This document shows, piece by piece, positions 52,234 through 60,232 of a stretch of 64,000 bases of DNA (its first letter is position 1; each line of letters opens with the position of its first letter). The notes under the pieces are model-generated. The model had not been told where the DNA came from and ran no database searches. It saw only the letters and a program-made list of their open reading frames with translations. This stretch comes from Aldehydirespirator sp965221185 (GTDB lineage: Bacteria > Actinomycetota > Acidimicrobiia > Acidimicrobiales > Aldehydirespiratoraceae), in the NCBI GenBank assembly GCA_965221185.1, contig OZ244866.1, positions 2,046,001 through 2,110,000 on the forward strand, written 5' to 3'. The translations under genes were made by a program, and so were the position numbers.

Positions 52234-53217
52234 TCAGCCGCCGATCTGCGACATCGAGCGACGGGGCTTGATGAAGGTCACCCTGTTGATCTGGTGACCG
52301 GCCCACTTCGACGCGACCGACGCCTCCAGCGCGGCCGCGATCTCGTCGTCGTCGGCGCTGGCGCGCAGCAGGGCGCGGAGGTCCGTCTCGCTCACCGCGA
52401 ACAGGCAGTTGCGGAACTGCCCGTCGGCGGTGAGGCGCACCCGGTCGCAGGTCGAGCAGAAGGAGTTGCTGACCGAGGCGACGATTCCCACATGGCCCGA
52501 TCCGTCGGCGAAGCGATAGCGGCTGGCCGGCGCCGAAGTGCGCTCGACCGGCTCGACCGGACTGGCCTCGTTGACCCGGGCCAGGATCTCGTTCACTGGA
52601 ACCACGAGGTCGTTGGTCCAGATGCCGTCGGCATCAAGGGGCATGAACTCGATGAAGCGGACCTCGACCCGCTTGCTGCGGCCGAAGTCGACGAAGTCGG
52701 CGATCTCGTCGTCGTTTACCCCCCGCATCACCACGCAGTTGACCTTCACGGGATCGAAGCCGGCGTCGCGCGCCGCGTCGATGCCCTCGAGCACCCGGGC
52801 GAGGGCGTCGCGCCGGGCGAGCTCCGCGAAGCGGTCGGTACGCAGCGAGTCGCATGAGACGTTCACTCGACGAAGGCCCGCGGCCCGCAGGTTCCCAGCC
52901 AGCAGGGGCAGCGACACCCCGTTGGTGGTCATGGCGAGGTCCGTGCCGAGCTCGGCCAGCATTTGAACCAGCGCCGGCAGGTTGGCCCGCACGGTGGGCT
53001 CGCCTCCGGTTAGGCGGATGCCGTTGACGCCATAGCGCTCGACCATGATCCGGGCCACCCGGGCGATCTCCTCGAAGGTGAGCAGCTCGTCGCGGGGCAC
53101 CCAATCGAGCCCCTCTGCAGGCATGCAGTAGGTGCAGCGGAAGTTGCACCGGTCGGTGACCGAGATCCTGAGGTCTCGGTGAACCCGCCCGAAGCCATCT
53201 ATGAGCTGTGGCGCCAT
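52234..53217 (-). CDS. moaA: GTP 3',8-cyclase (MoaA)
   Basis: A 327-residue radical SAM enzyme starting molybdopterin synthesis. The N-terminal cluster motif is CNFRCTYC; GGEPTVRANLPALVQML follows. The C-terminal [4Fe-4S] ligands are in SNSFCSTCDRVRLTADGQFRNCLF. The double-glycine C-terminus that activates catalysis is present (MSQIGG). ATG 53217 lies eight bases after TAGCCT; GTG 53220 would add one codon. Confidence 0.96.
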   Translation of the reverse strand: MAPQLIDGFGRVHRDLRISVTDRCNFRCTYCMPAEGLDWVPRDELLTFEEIARVARIMVERYGVNGIRLTGGEPTVRANLPALVQMLAELGTDLAMTTNGVSLPLLAGNLRAAGLRRVNVSCDSLRTDRFAELARRDALARVLEGIDAARDAGFDPVKVNCVVMRGVNDDEIADFVDFGRSKRVEVRFIEFMPLDADGIWTNDLVVPVNEILARVNEASPVEPVERTSAPASRYRFADGSGHVGIVASVSNSFCSTCDRVRLTADGQFRNCLFAVSETDLRALLRASADDDEIAAALEASVASKWAGHQINRVTFIKPRRSMSQIGG

Positions 53218-53225
53218 CACCCTGC

Positions 53226-53231
53226 AGGCTA
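53226..53231 (-). promoter_or_regulatory. -10-like TAGCCT before moaA
   Basis: TAGCCT ends eight bases before ATG 53217. It helps choose ATG over GTG 53220. Confidence 0.42.
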
Positions 53232-53246
53232 GCGGCCGCAGGACCC

Positions 53247-53350
53247 CAGAGGCCGAGCGGAAGAACTCCGGCTCACAGGAGTCTCACGAGGCCGTGGCCC
53301 GAGCGGCCCGTGAGCGCACCGAACAAGAGCGGGAATCACGCGCCGCCCGC
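53247..53350 (+). repeat. Dispersed repeat copy G between moeA and moaA
   Basis: It starts CAGAGGCCGAGCGGA, has the core at about 53287-53334 with one variant (GCACCGAA for GCAGCGAA), and uses the F-type internal spacer. Both flanking genes are on the minus strand, so the copy is antisense to them. Confidence 0.8.
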
Positions 53351-53360
53351 TGAATCGCCC

Positions 53361-54569
53361 CTACAGCACTATCACGTCGACCGGGTCGCCCACGCCGGCC
53401 CGGGCGCCGTCGGGCACCACCGCCAGGGCGTCGGCCCTGGTCATGGCCGCGAGCTGGTGGGAGCCCTGGCCGCCCGAGCGGGTTACGTGCAGCACGCCCC
53501 GCTCGTCTCGGGCTGCGGCCACCCTCACAAAGTGGGTCTTGCCGTCGCTCCCGCGGCGAAGCTTGTCGTCGCTGACCGCTCTCACCAGCGCCGGGCCGAG
53601 ATCGTCAGGACCGTGGCCCGCCATCGCCCTCAGCGCGGGCTTGGCCAGCAGCTCGAAGCTCACCATGGACGACACCGGGTTGCCCGGCAGGCCGAACACC
53701 GGGGTGCCGTCGACGATACCGAAGGCGAACGGCTTGGCCGGCTTGATGGCGATCTGCATCCAGCGCATGTCGCCTATCCGGTCCAGCACCACCTTGACGT
53801 AGTCGAAGTCGCCCATCGACACTCCGCCCGACGACAGGACCGCGTCGCATTCCGCCGCGCCGGCCCGGAACGCCCTAGAGATGTCGTCGGGGCGGTCGGC
53901 GGCGATCCCCAGGTCCACCCCCTCGAAGCCGGCCTCCGACACCAGCCCCAGCAGCGTGCGGCGGTTGGTGTCGCGGATCTGGCCCCTCCGAAGCGGACCG
54001 GGCGTGTCGGCGAGCTCGTCGCCGGTGGACAGCACGCCCACCCGGGGCCGGCCGTGCGCCGCGACCTCGTAGGCACCGACGGCGGCCAGCAGGCCGACCC
54101 GGCCCGGCGTCACCAACATGCCGGCCTCGAGCACCCGCTCGGTGGCGGCGACGTCCTCGCCCGGATGGCGAACGTGGTTGCCGGCCTTGACAGAAACCTC
54201 CACCCTCACGCGCTCGGTGGCGCCGCCGGCCGGGCTGGTCAGCTCCACCTTCACCACCGCGTCCGCGCCGGGCGGGATGGGCGCCCCCGTCATGATGCGG
54301 GCCGCCTGGCCCGCCCCGACGTGCAACGAGCCGTCGTAACCAGCCCCGATGGTCCCAACGACCTCCAGTTCCACGGGTGCGCCGACGGTGTCGGCCGCCC
54401 TTAGGGCGTAGCCGTCCATCGCGGTGTTAGCGAAGGCCGGAATGGGCTCGGACGACGAGACCGGCTCGGCCAGCACCAGGCCCAGAGTCTCCTCCAGCGG
54501 GACCCTGCGAGCGGGCAGCGCCTCGACCCTGGCCAGCACGTAGGCCCGGGCCTCCTCCAGGGCGATCAT
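53361..54569 (-). CDS. moeA: Molybdopterin molybdenumtransferase MoeA / gephyrin-like Glp
   Basis: A 402-residue protein inserting Mo into adenylylated molybdopterin. Domains: N-terminal barrel (PIPAFANTAMDGYALRAADT, GQAARIMTGAPIPPGADAVVKVE), the MoCF domain (ALSTGDEL-like VLSTGDELADTP, VLSSGGVSMGDFDYVKVVL) and a C-terminal barrel. In Corynebacteria and relatives a MoeA paralogue, Glp, binds GlpR/SepX and FtsZ; whether this copy is enzymatic, division-related or both cannot be told. It lies 141 bp from moaA with copy G between. Confidence 0.93.
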   Translation of the reverse strand: MIALEEARAYVLARVEALPARRVPLEETLGLVLAEPVSSSEPIPAFANTAMDGYALRAADTVGAPVELEVVGTIGAGYDGSLHVGAGQAARIMTGAPIPPGADAVVKVELTSPAGGATERVRVEVSVKAGNHVRHPGEDVAATERVLEAGMLVTPGRVGLLAAVGAYEVAAHGRPRVGVLSTGDELADTPGPLRRGQIRDTNRRTLLGLVSEAGFEGVDLGIAADRPDDISRAFRAGAAECDAVLSSGGVSMGDFDYVKVVLDRIGDMRWMQIAIKPAKPFAFGIVDGTPVFGLPGNPVSSMVSFELLAKPALRAMAGHGPDDLGPALVRAVSDDKLRRGSDGKTHFVRVAAARDERGVLHVTRSGGQGSHQLAAMTRADALAVVPDGARAGVGDPVDVIVL

Positions 54570-54633
54570 CGCGGCCAGCCAGCGCCGCGCCGGCCGGACG
54601 CCGCGGCCGGGTTGGCTCTTGCGGGGCCCGGAG

Positions 54634-55218
54634 TCACGTCTTCAGCCTCCGCTCCGTGCCGCGCCACAGCCGCACGATATTGCCGTGATGCCGCATGGCC
54701 ATCACCCCCATCACCACCGCCGCCACGATCACCTCAGGCCCCGGCCACCCCAACACGAGGGCCAGCACGGGGTAGACGACGCCCACGCCCAGGGAGCCGA
54801 GCGCGGCCACCCTGGTCAGGCGCACCACTCCGAAGAACACGACCACGCAGATCAGCCCGATGATCGGATCGAGCACCAGGCCGCCCCCGCCCGCGGTCGC
54901 CATCCCCTTGCCGCCCCGAAACCGCCTCAGGACCGGCCACACGTGACCGGCCACGGCGCCGATCCAGGCCGCCATCGCCTCGGGCTGGTCCCACAGCAGA
55001 AGGGCGACGCCGACGGGGAGGGCGCCCTTGGCCATGTCGCCGAGGGCCACCGCGACGCCGGCGAGGCGACCGCCGATGCGATAGATGTTGGTGGCCCCCG
55101 GGTTGCCCGAGCCCTCGCTGGTGGGGTCGTGGCCGATCTTGTGTCCCACCAGCACAGCGGTGGGGAACATGCCAGCCGCATAGGCAACGCCGAAGGCCAC
55201 AACCATCCACACCGACAC
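54634..55218 (-). CDS. plsY: Glycerol-3-phosphate acyltransferase PlsY
   Basis: A 194-residue polytopic membrane enzyme transferring acyl from acyl-phosphate to glycerol-3-phosphate. Motifs include GNPGATNIYRIGG (the conserved G-N-P-G-x-T-N), DMAKGALPVGVALLL and HVWPVLRRFRGGKGMATAGG (the glycine-rich substrate site). GTG 55218 lies six bases after TACGAT. It is divergent from the FmdB-type gene. Confidence 0.93.
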   Translation of the reverse strand: MSVWMVVAFGVAYAAGMFPTAVLVGHKIGHDPTSEGSGNPGATNIYRIGGRLAGVAVALGDMAKGALPVGVALLLWDQPEAMAAWIGAVAGHVWPVLRRFRGGKGMATAGGGGLVLDPIIGLICVVVFFGVVRLTRVAALGSLGVGVVYPVLALVLGWPGPEVIVAAVVMGVMAMRHHGNIVRLWRGTERRLKT

Positions 55219-55224
55219 GCCAGC

Positions 55225-55230
55225 ATCGTA
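55225..55230 (-). promoter_or_regulatory. -10-like TACGAT before plsY
   Basis: TACGAT ends six bases before GTG 55218, again without a ribosome site. Confidence 0.4.
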
Positions 55231-55302
55231 GATGCGGCTGGGCGAGTGTGTCGGAGCGGAAGGACTCCGCGGGGGTGCGGTGTCGCCGTTTCGAGGTGGC
55301 GT

Positions 55303-55308
55303 TATCCT
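55303..55308 (+). promoter_or_regulatory. -10-like TATCCT before fmdB
   Basis: TATCCT ends eight bases before GTG 55317. It supports GTG rather than an upstream in-frame start. Confidence 0.42.
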
Positions 55309-55316
55309 TCGCCGCT

Positions 55317-55778
55317 GTGCCGATGTACGACTACCGCTGCGAGCGCTGCTCCACGCAGTTCGAGGTGAGGCAGTCGTTCAGCGACGAGGCGCTGACGGTG
55401 TGTCCGGCCGAGGTTGCGCCGGCCGAGTGTGTCGCGCCGGGTGAGGGTCCGGTCAAGAAGGTGTTCAGCGGAGTGGCCATCTCCTTCAAGGGGGACGGCT
55501 TCTACAAGAACGACCACGGCGCCAACGCCCGAGGACGGCGCAAGGAACGGGAGTCGGACTCCACCAAGGACTCATCGTCCTCGAAGGGCTCGTCGACCAA
55601 GGACTCATCGTCCTCGAAGGGCTCGTCGACCAAGGACTCATCGTCCTCGAAGGGCTCGTCGACCAAGGACTCATCGTCCTCGAAGGGCTCGTCGACCAGG
55701 GACTCATCGTCCTCGGGCGCGAGTTCCGACGCGCGGCGAGCGAAGGCCGGCGCCGGTACCTCGACGCCCACCTCGTAG
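55317..55778 (+). CDS. FmdB family zinc-ribbon protein with repetitive Ser/Lys/Asp tail
   Basis: A 153-residue protein starting VPMYDYRCERCSTQFEVRQSF. Cysteines 8, 11, 29 and 38 give CxxC...C-x8-C, so the second knuckle is widened from the usual CxxC by six residues. KKVFSGVAISFKGDGFYKND is the conserved family stretch. The rest is a disordered tail with four identical 11-residue units (KDSSSSKGSST). The Mycobacterium homologue (Rv0991c/Ruc) is a redox-regulated chaperone; the same role here is inference. Confidence 0.88.
   Translation: MPMYDYRCERCSTQFEVRQSFSDEALTVCPAEVAPAECVAPGEGPVKKVFSGVAISFKGDGFYKNDHGANARGRRKERESDSTKDSSSSKGSSTKDSSSSKGSSTKDSSSSKGSSTKDSSSSKGSSTRDSSSSGASSDARRAKAGAGTSTPTS
55567..55716 (+). 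repeat. 33-bp in-frame tandem repeat inside the FmdB-type gene
   Basis: Four identical 33-bp copies (55567-55599, 55600-55632, 55633-55665, 55666-55698) plus 18 bases of a fifth. Each encodes KDSSSSKGSST. Copy number can change without shifting frame. Confidence 0.9.
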
Positions 55779-55932
55779 CGTCCCGACCGCTCGTCGCAAC
55801 CCGCGCCACCGTCGGCGCCGAGGCCGCGGCTCGTCGCCTCTGGCGACCGTCCCTGCGGGTTTGGGGCATCCCGGGCACAGGGGCCACCGCAACGCCCGCT
55901 GGACCGCGCTCGGTCGTTCACCAGGAGGCTCG

Positions 55933-56454
55933 ATGTCGCCCACCAGACCAGCCGCACACGGCCTGAATGCGCCCCATCCGCGCCCAGGGCCGTTCCGCAG
56001 TTCCCCGCCGCCCGCCAGACCGTCCGCACGCAGCAGCCGCCGTGCGTCCGGGCGGCTTCAGACCATGCTGTATCGCCATCGATGGCTTCGCTGGGCTGCC
56101 GCGGGCGCAGCGGCGCTGGCCGTTCTCGCCGCCCTCAGTGACGACCCCTCCGGCCCGACTCCGGCGGTGACGGCGACCCCGCCGCCCGGGCCGGCAGGCC
56201 TGCTTCCGCCCCACACCCGCGGCGTGCCCGTGCCCGTCGACAGCGCGGTGTTCGCGGTGGGCGACGCAGTGGATGTCCATGCGATACTCGACGGCGCCGC
56301 GGTCGTGCTGGGGGCGCCGGTGGTCGAGACTGGAGAAGGCGAGGTGGTCGTGGCGGTGCCCGCCGAGCAGGTGGACGCCACCGTCGACGCGCTTACAACA
56401 GGGGGCGTGATCCTGGTTCTCGTCCCCCATCCGGCGTCGACCCCTCCCGGTTGA
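55933..56454 (+). CDS. SAF-domain membrane-anchored protein
   Basis: A 173-residue protein with an Arg/Pro/Ser-rich N-terminus, one membrane segment (RWAAAGAAALAVLAAL) and an extracytoplasmic SAF-like part (GVPVPVDSAVFAVGDAVDVHA, EVVVAVPAEQVDATVDALTTGGVILVLVP) as in CpaB/RcpC. ATG 55933 has AGGAGG four bases upstream; ATG 56065 would give a shorter form without the basic leader. Many actinobacteria encode such a protein after fmdB. The function is unknown. Confidence 0.75.
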   Translation: MSPTRPAAHGLNAPHPRPGPFRSSPPPARPSARSSRRASGRLQTMLYRHRWLRWAAAGAAALAVLAALSDDPSGPTPAVTATPPPGPAGLLPPHTRGVPVPVDSAVFAVGDAVDVHAILDGAAVVLGAPVVETGEGEVVVAVPAEQVDATVDALTTGGVILVLVPHPASTPPG

Positions 56455-56540
56455 GCGAGATTCCCGGGGCCAACGACCCCAGGGGCCCAGCCTCGCAAGG
56501 ATCTCAGCGACGCCTATCTCGGTGACGGCGACAGGAGGCG

Positions 56541-57353
56541 TCAGCGCCAGGATGTGGCCGCCAGGGCGAGCACAGCGCATCCGGCCATCACCCGATACAG
56601 GACGAAGGGCTGCAGACCCACCCGAGCCACGATCTGCGTGGTGCCCCACACCGCCACCCACCCGGTGACCATCGACGCTGCCGCACCCCACACCAGCGCC
56701 GGCCACAGAGACGAAACGACACTCAGCCCGAATAGGCCGTAGACGCCGGCACCGGCAATCACCGGGAGGCTCATCAGAAAGGCGAGCCGCACCGCCGCCT
56801 CGCGGTCGTATCCGAGCGCGCGGGCGAAGGTCATCGTCACACCGGAGCGCGACACCCCCGGCTGCAACGCCAGTGCCTGGCCAGCGCCCATCACCAGGGC
56901 ATGGCCGATGCCGAAGTCCTGCGTGCCCCGCCGCTGCGCCAGCCGGTCGGACGCGCCCAGCAGCAGCCCGAAGACGATCAACGCCACCGCCACCGACACG
57001 ACCCCGCCCGAGCCCCGCAGAGCGTCGCCCGCGACCACACCCACCACGCCCGCCGGCACGGCCGACACCACCAGGGACCAGCCGATACGGCCGTCGGGCC
57101 CGAGCGGCCCCCGTCCCAGGACCGGCGCGAGGGCCGCCGCCGCGTAGGTGGCGATGTCTCGCCGCAGATACGCGGCTGCACCGATCAAGGTGCCGATGTG
57201 CACGGCTACGTCGAAGGCGGTTGCGGCTTCCCCCGACAACTCGTTCCAGCCGAGCAGCCAGCGGACCAGGACCAAGTGGCCGCTGGAGGAGATCGGCAGG
57301 AACTCCGAAAGGCCCTGCACGATGCCCAGGACGATCGCGTGGAGGATCGGCAC
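56541..57353 (-). CDS. uppP: Undecaprenyl-diphosphatase UppP (BacA)
   Basis: A 270-residue polytopic enzyme recycling undecaprenyl pyrophosphate for peptidoglycan. Motifs LGIVQGLSEFLPISSSGHLVL and GVSRSGVTMTFARALGYDREAAVRLAFLMSLP form the active site. GTG 57353 lies eight bases after TAGCCT. It converges on the SAF gene. Confidence 0.95.
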   Translation of the reverse strand: MPILHAIVLGIVQGLSEFLPISSSGHLVLVRWLLGWNELSGEAATAFDVAVHIGTLIGAAAYLRRDIATYAAAALAPVLGRGPLGPDGRIGWSLVVSAVPAGVVGVVAGDALRGSGGVVSVAVALIVFGLLLGASDRLAQRRGTQDFGIGHALVMGAGQALALQPGVSRSGVTMTFARALGYDREAAVRLAFLMSLPVIAGAGVYGLFGLSVVSSLWPALVWGAAASMVTGWVAVWGTTQIVARVGLQPFVLYRVMAGCAVLALAATSWR

Positions 57354-57361
57354 CGCGGTTG

Positions 57362-57367
57362 AGGCTA
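57362..57367 (-). promoter_or_regulatory. -10-like TAGCCT before uppP
   Basis: TAGCCT ends eight bases before GTG 57353 in the short gap after pmbA. Confidence 0.42.
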
Positions 57368-57431
57368 CGGGCCGGACCGGGATGCGTGCCGGGAGGGGCT
57401 GCCCGGCGTCAGGACCTGCACGCGGAGAGGC

Positions 57432-58778
57432 TCACGTGCCGGACATGGTCACGTCGGCAATGGCGACAGTCACCCCGGCCGCGCTCATCGGCAGCCACTC
57501 CAGGTCCGAGCCCACCTCGATCACGTCCAGCAGCAGCCGCTGGATGGTGCTCGCGATGGTCACCTCCCTTATCGGCTCAGCCGTCTCGCCGCCGCGTATG
57601 CGCAGGCCCTCCGCTCCTGCCGAGAAGTCGCCCGACACCGCGTTCACGCCGCTGTGCAGGCCGGTGACCCCCTGCACGAGCAGGCCGTCGTCGATGTCCG
57701 CCACGATCTCGGGCTGGGAGCGTGTCCCGGGGGTGAGCCGCAGGGCGTGGGCACCGACGCCGGGGGTGCCCTTGAACCCGCCCCTGACCGCCGAGCCGGT
57801 GGAGGAGACCCCGGCCCGCCGGGCCGTGTAGGTGTCGTAGAGGAAGGCCTGAAGCACGCCCCCGGTGATCAGCGGGATGCGGCGGGTGGCCAGGCCCTCG
57901 GCGTCGATGGCCGAGGCGGTGAAGGCGTCAGGGTCGGTGGCGTCGTCGACGAGCGTCAGCGACGATGCCCCGACCACCTCGTGCATCCGGTCCGCGAACA
58001 GCGAACGGCCCTTGAGCACCGCTTCGCCGCTCAGGGTCGCGCCCACGATGCCGAGCAGTCGGGCCGTGACGTACGGGTCCAGGACCACGGTCAGCCGGCG
58101 GGTGGGGGCCTTGGCCGCGCCGAGCAGCCGCGTGGCCCGCTCGGCCGCGTCGGTGCCGGCCGTCTCCGCCGACAGCTCGCCGGGATCCCGGCCGACCGAG
58201 AAGCCGAAGCCGGTCTGGGTGTCGTCCCGCTCCGTCGCCAGGCTGTACGCGGCCAGATAGCAGCCCGTCTCCCGGGCGGTGGCCGCCACGCCGCGCGACG
58301 TGGCCACCGCGGACTCGTAGACCGAGTCGGCGTACTCGGCCGACTCCACCCCGGTCACCCGAGGATCGGCGGCCAGGGTGGCCCGCTCCAGTTCCAGTGC
58401 CAGCGCCACCTTGTCCTCGGTCGGGAACTCGGCCAGCTCCGAGCGGTAAAGGTCCAAGGGCGCGGGCGCCACACCGTCGGGCTCAGCCACGCCCGCGAAC
58501 TCGTCGGCGCTGCCGAAGCGGGAGTTGTCCAGCGCCTCCTCGAAGGTCTCGCGAACGGTGTCGTCGTCGAGGGCCGCGGCGTAGGCGAAGCCCTGCCGCC
58601 CCTCCCGCACCACCCGCACGCCGATCCCCTGCGACGTTGCTGCCGTGAGCGACTCGACCTCGCCCTCGTAGGCCCGCACCTCGGTCTCGCGCTCGTGGGC
58701 CACGAAGGCTTCCACGTCGAAGCCGGCGCCGGCCCAACCGGCGGCCCGCTGCGCGATCTCCAGCAGGCTCTGACTCAC
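57432..58778 (-). CDS. pmbA: TldD/PmbA family protein, PmbA (TldE) type
   Basis: A 448-residue subunit of the TldD-TldE metalloprotease. It has the N-terminal RAYEGEVESLTAATSQGIGVRVV region and C-terminal GVNAVSGDFSAGAEGLRIRGGE, typical of PmbA; no HExxxH is present, as expected for the non-catalytic partner. It starts GTG 58778, 43 bp downstream of tldD in the same direction. Confidence 0.94.
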   Translation of the reverse strand: MSQSLLEIAQRAAGWAGAGFDVEAFVAHERETEVRAYEGEVESLTAATSQGIGVRVVREGRQGFAYAAALDDDTVRETFEEALDNSRFGSADEFAGVAEPDGVAPAPLDLYRSELAEFPTEDKVALALELERATLAADPRVTGVESAEYADSVYESAVATSRGVAATARETGCYLAAYSLATERDDTQTGFGFSVGRDPGELSAETAGTDAAERATRLLGAAKAPTRRLTVVLDPYVTARLLGIVGATLSGEAVLKGRSLFADRMHEVVGASSLTLVDDATDPDAFTASAIDAEGLATRRIPLITGGVLQAFLYDTYTARRAGVSSTGSAVRGGFKGTPGVGAHALRLTPGTRSQPEIVADIDDGLLVQGVTGLHSGVNAVSGDFSAGAEGLRIRGGETAEPIREVTIASTIQRLLLDVIEVGSDLEWLPMSAAGVTVAIADVTMSGT

Positions 58779-58821
58779 GCGGCGGTTCCGCCCGGCTCGG
58801 GAGTCGCCAGCCGGCCCGGGC

Positions 58822-60213
58822 TCACGCGGCGGTGCCGCCGACAGTGAGCGCGGTCACCCGCAGCGTCGGCGTGCCGTCGCCCACAGGGACGCCCTGGCCG
58901 TCCTTGCCGCAGGTGCCCGGCGATCCCATGGCGAAGTCGTTGCCGAGAGCGTCTATCCGGGTAAGCACCTCCGGGCCGTTGCCGATGAGGTTGCCCTCCC
59001 GGATAGGGGCGGTGATCCGGCCGTTCTCGATCAGGTAGGCCTCGGTCATGCCGAACACGAAGTCGCCGGTGGCGGTGTTCACCTGTCCGCCGCCGAGCTG
59101 CGCCACGTACACGCCGTGGGGCGTGTCCGCGACGATGTCGTCGGGGTTGGCATCGCCGTTGCCGATATAGGTGTTGGTCATCCGCACCATGGGCAGGTGT
59201 TGGTAGCTCTGTCGGCGCCCGTTGCCGGAGCTGGCCCGGCCCTCCTTGCGGGCCCGGAGCCGATCCCACATGTAGTCGGTCAGCACCCCTTCGGAGATGA
59301 GGACGTTGCGGGCCGCGGGCTTGCCCTCGTCGTCGATGCCGTAGTGGCCCCACTCCCCCGCCATCGTGCCGTCGTCCACCAGCGTCACCATCGGCGTGGC
59401 TACTCGCTCGCCCATGCGCCCGGCGAACACCGAGGCCGACTTGGCCACCAGGTCGGCCTCCAGGCCGTGGCCGCAGGCCTCGTGGAACAACACCCCGCCG
59501 CCTCCGGGACCGACCACCACCGGCATCTCGCCGCTGGGCGCGGGACGGGCGGTGAGCTTGGTGACGGCCCTGCGAGCGGCCCGGCGGGCCATCTCCTCCA
59601 CGTCGTAGAGATCGAACAGCTCGAAGCCGGCGGTGCGGCCCGCCGACTCGCGGCCGGTCTGCATGCCGGTGTCGCCGGTGGCCACGCACGACACCGAGAA
59701 CAGGGTGCGCACCTGGTCGTCGCTGGTGAACAGCCCGTCGCTGTCGGCCACGAGGATGCGGCGTCGGCCGTCGCCGTAGCGGGCCGACACCTGGGTGATA
59801 GCCGCGTCGTTGGACCGGGCCGCGGCGTCGGCCGCGGTGAGCAGCGCCACCTTCGTGGACTTGGGCACCTCCTCGGGGGGCACCCGCACGGTGAGCGGCC
59901 GGGGCACATCCAGCGCCGACACCTCGACTACGCGTCTGGCGCCGCCCGATCGCCGGGCCGCGGCCGCGGCCGCGGCGGCCGCGGCGGCCAGGCCGGCCTC
60001 GCTGAGGTCCGCGGTGTGGGCGAACCCGGTGGTCTCGCCGACGACCACCCGGATGCCGGCACCGCGGTCGCGGCCCGAGACGACCTCCTCGACCCGGCCG
60101 TCGTCGAGGATCGCCGACGACGAGCGCCTGTCCTCCGCAAAGATCTCAGCGAAGTCCGCCCCCGTGCGCATCGCGGTGGCCAGCGTCCGGTTCACAAGGT
60201 CGGCGTCGAGCAT
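58822..60213 (-). CDS. tldD: Metalloprotease TldD
   Basis: A 463-residue catalytic subunit of TldD-TldE, which trims unfolded peptides or RiPP leaders. The zinc motif HEACGHGLEADLV near residue 255 gives HExxxH. The C-terminal part has GNGDANPDDIVADTPHGVYVAQLGGGQVNTATGDFVFG. ATG 60213 lies eight bases after TACAGT. No obvious precursor peptide gene is adjacent. Confidence 0.95.
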   Translation of the reverse strand: MLDADLVNRTLATAMRTGADFAEIFAEDRRSSSAILDDGRVEEVVSGRDRGAGIRVVVGETTGFAHTADLSEAGLAAAAAAAAAAARRSGGARRVVEVSALDVPRPLTVRVPPEEVPKSTKVALLTAADAAARSNDAAITQVSARYGDGRRRILVADSDGLFTSDDQVRTLFSVSCVATGDTGMQTGRESAGRTAGFELFDLYDVEEMARRAARRAVTKLTARPAPSGEMPVVVGPGGGGVLFHEACGHGLEADLVAKSASVFAGRMGERVATPMVTLVDDGTMAGEWGHYGIDDEGKPAARNVLISEGVLTDYMWDRLRARKEGRASSGNGRRQSYQHLPMVRMTNTYIGNGDANPDDIVADTPHGVYVAQLGGGQVNTATGDFVFGMTEAYLIENGRITAPIREGNLIGNGPEVLTRIDALGNDFAMGSPGTCGKDGQGVPVGDGTPTLRVTALTVGGTAA

Positions 60214-60220
60214 GAGCGAC

Positions 60221-60227
60221 TACTGTA
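60221..60227. promoter_or_regulatory. Overlapping divergent -10 elements (TACTGTA) for tldD and the PAP2 gene
   Basis: TACTGT (plus, 60221-60226) ends six bases before ATG 60233, and TACAGT (minus, 60222-60227) ends eight bases before ATG 60213. Both leaderless-type promoters share a 7-bp palindromic-like patch, so the two transcripts must compete for polymerase. Confidence 0.45.
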
Positions 60228-60232
60228 ACGCG

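Noticed and set aside
55502..56029. Antisense frame rich in EDDESLVDEPF repeats
   Set aside because: It is the complementary reading of the 33-bp FmdB tandem repeat and has no other support.
56509..56542. Terminator hairpin GACGCCT/AGGCGTC at the uppP stop
   Set aside because: It has a 20-base loop, overlaps the stop codon and has no U-tract.
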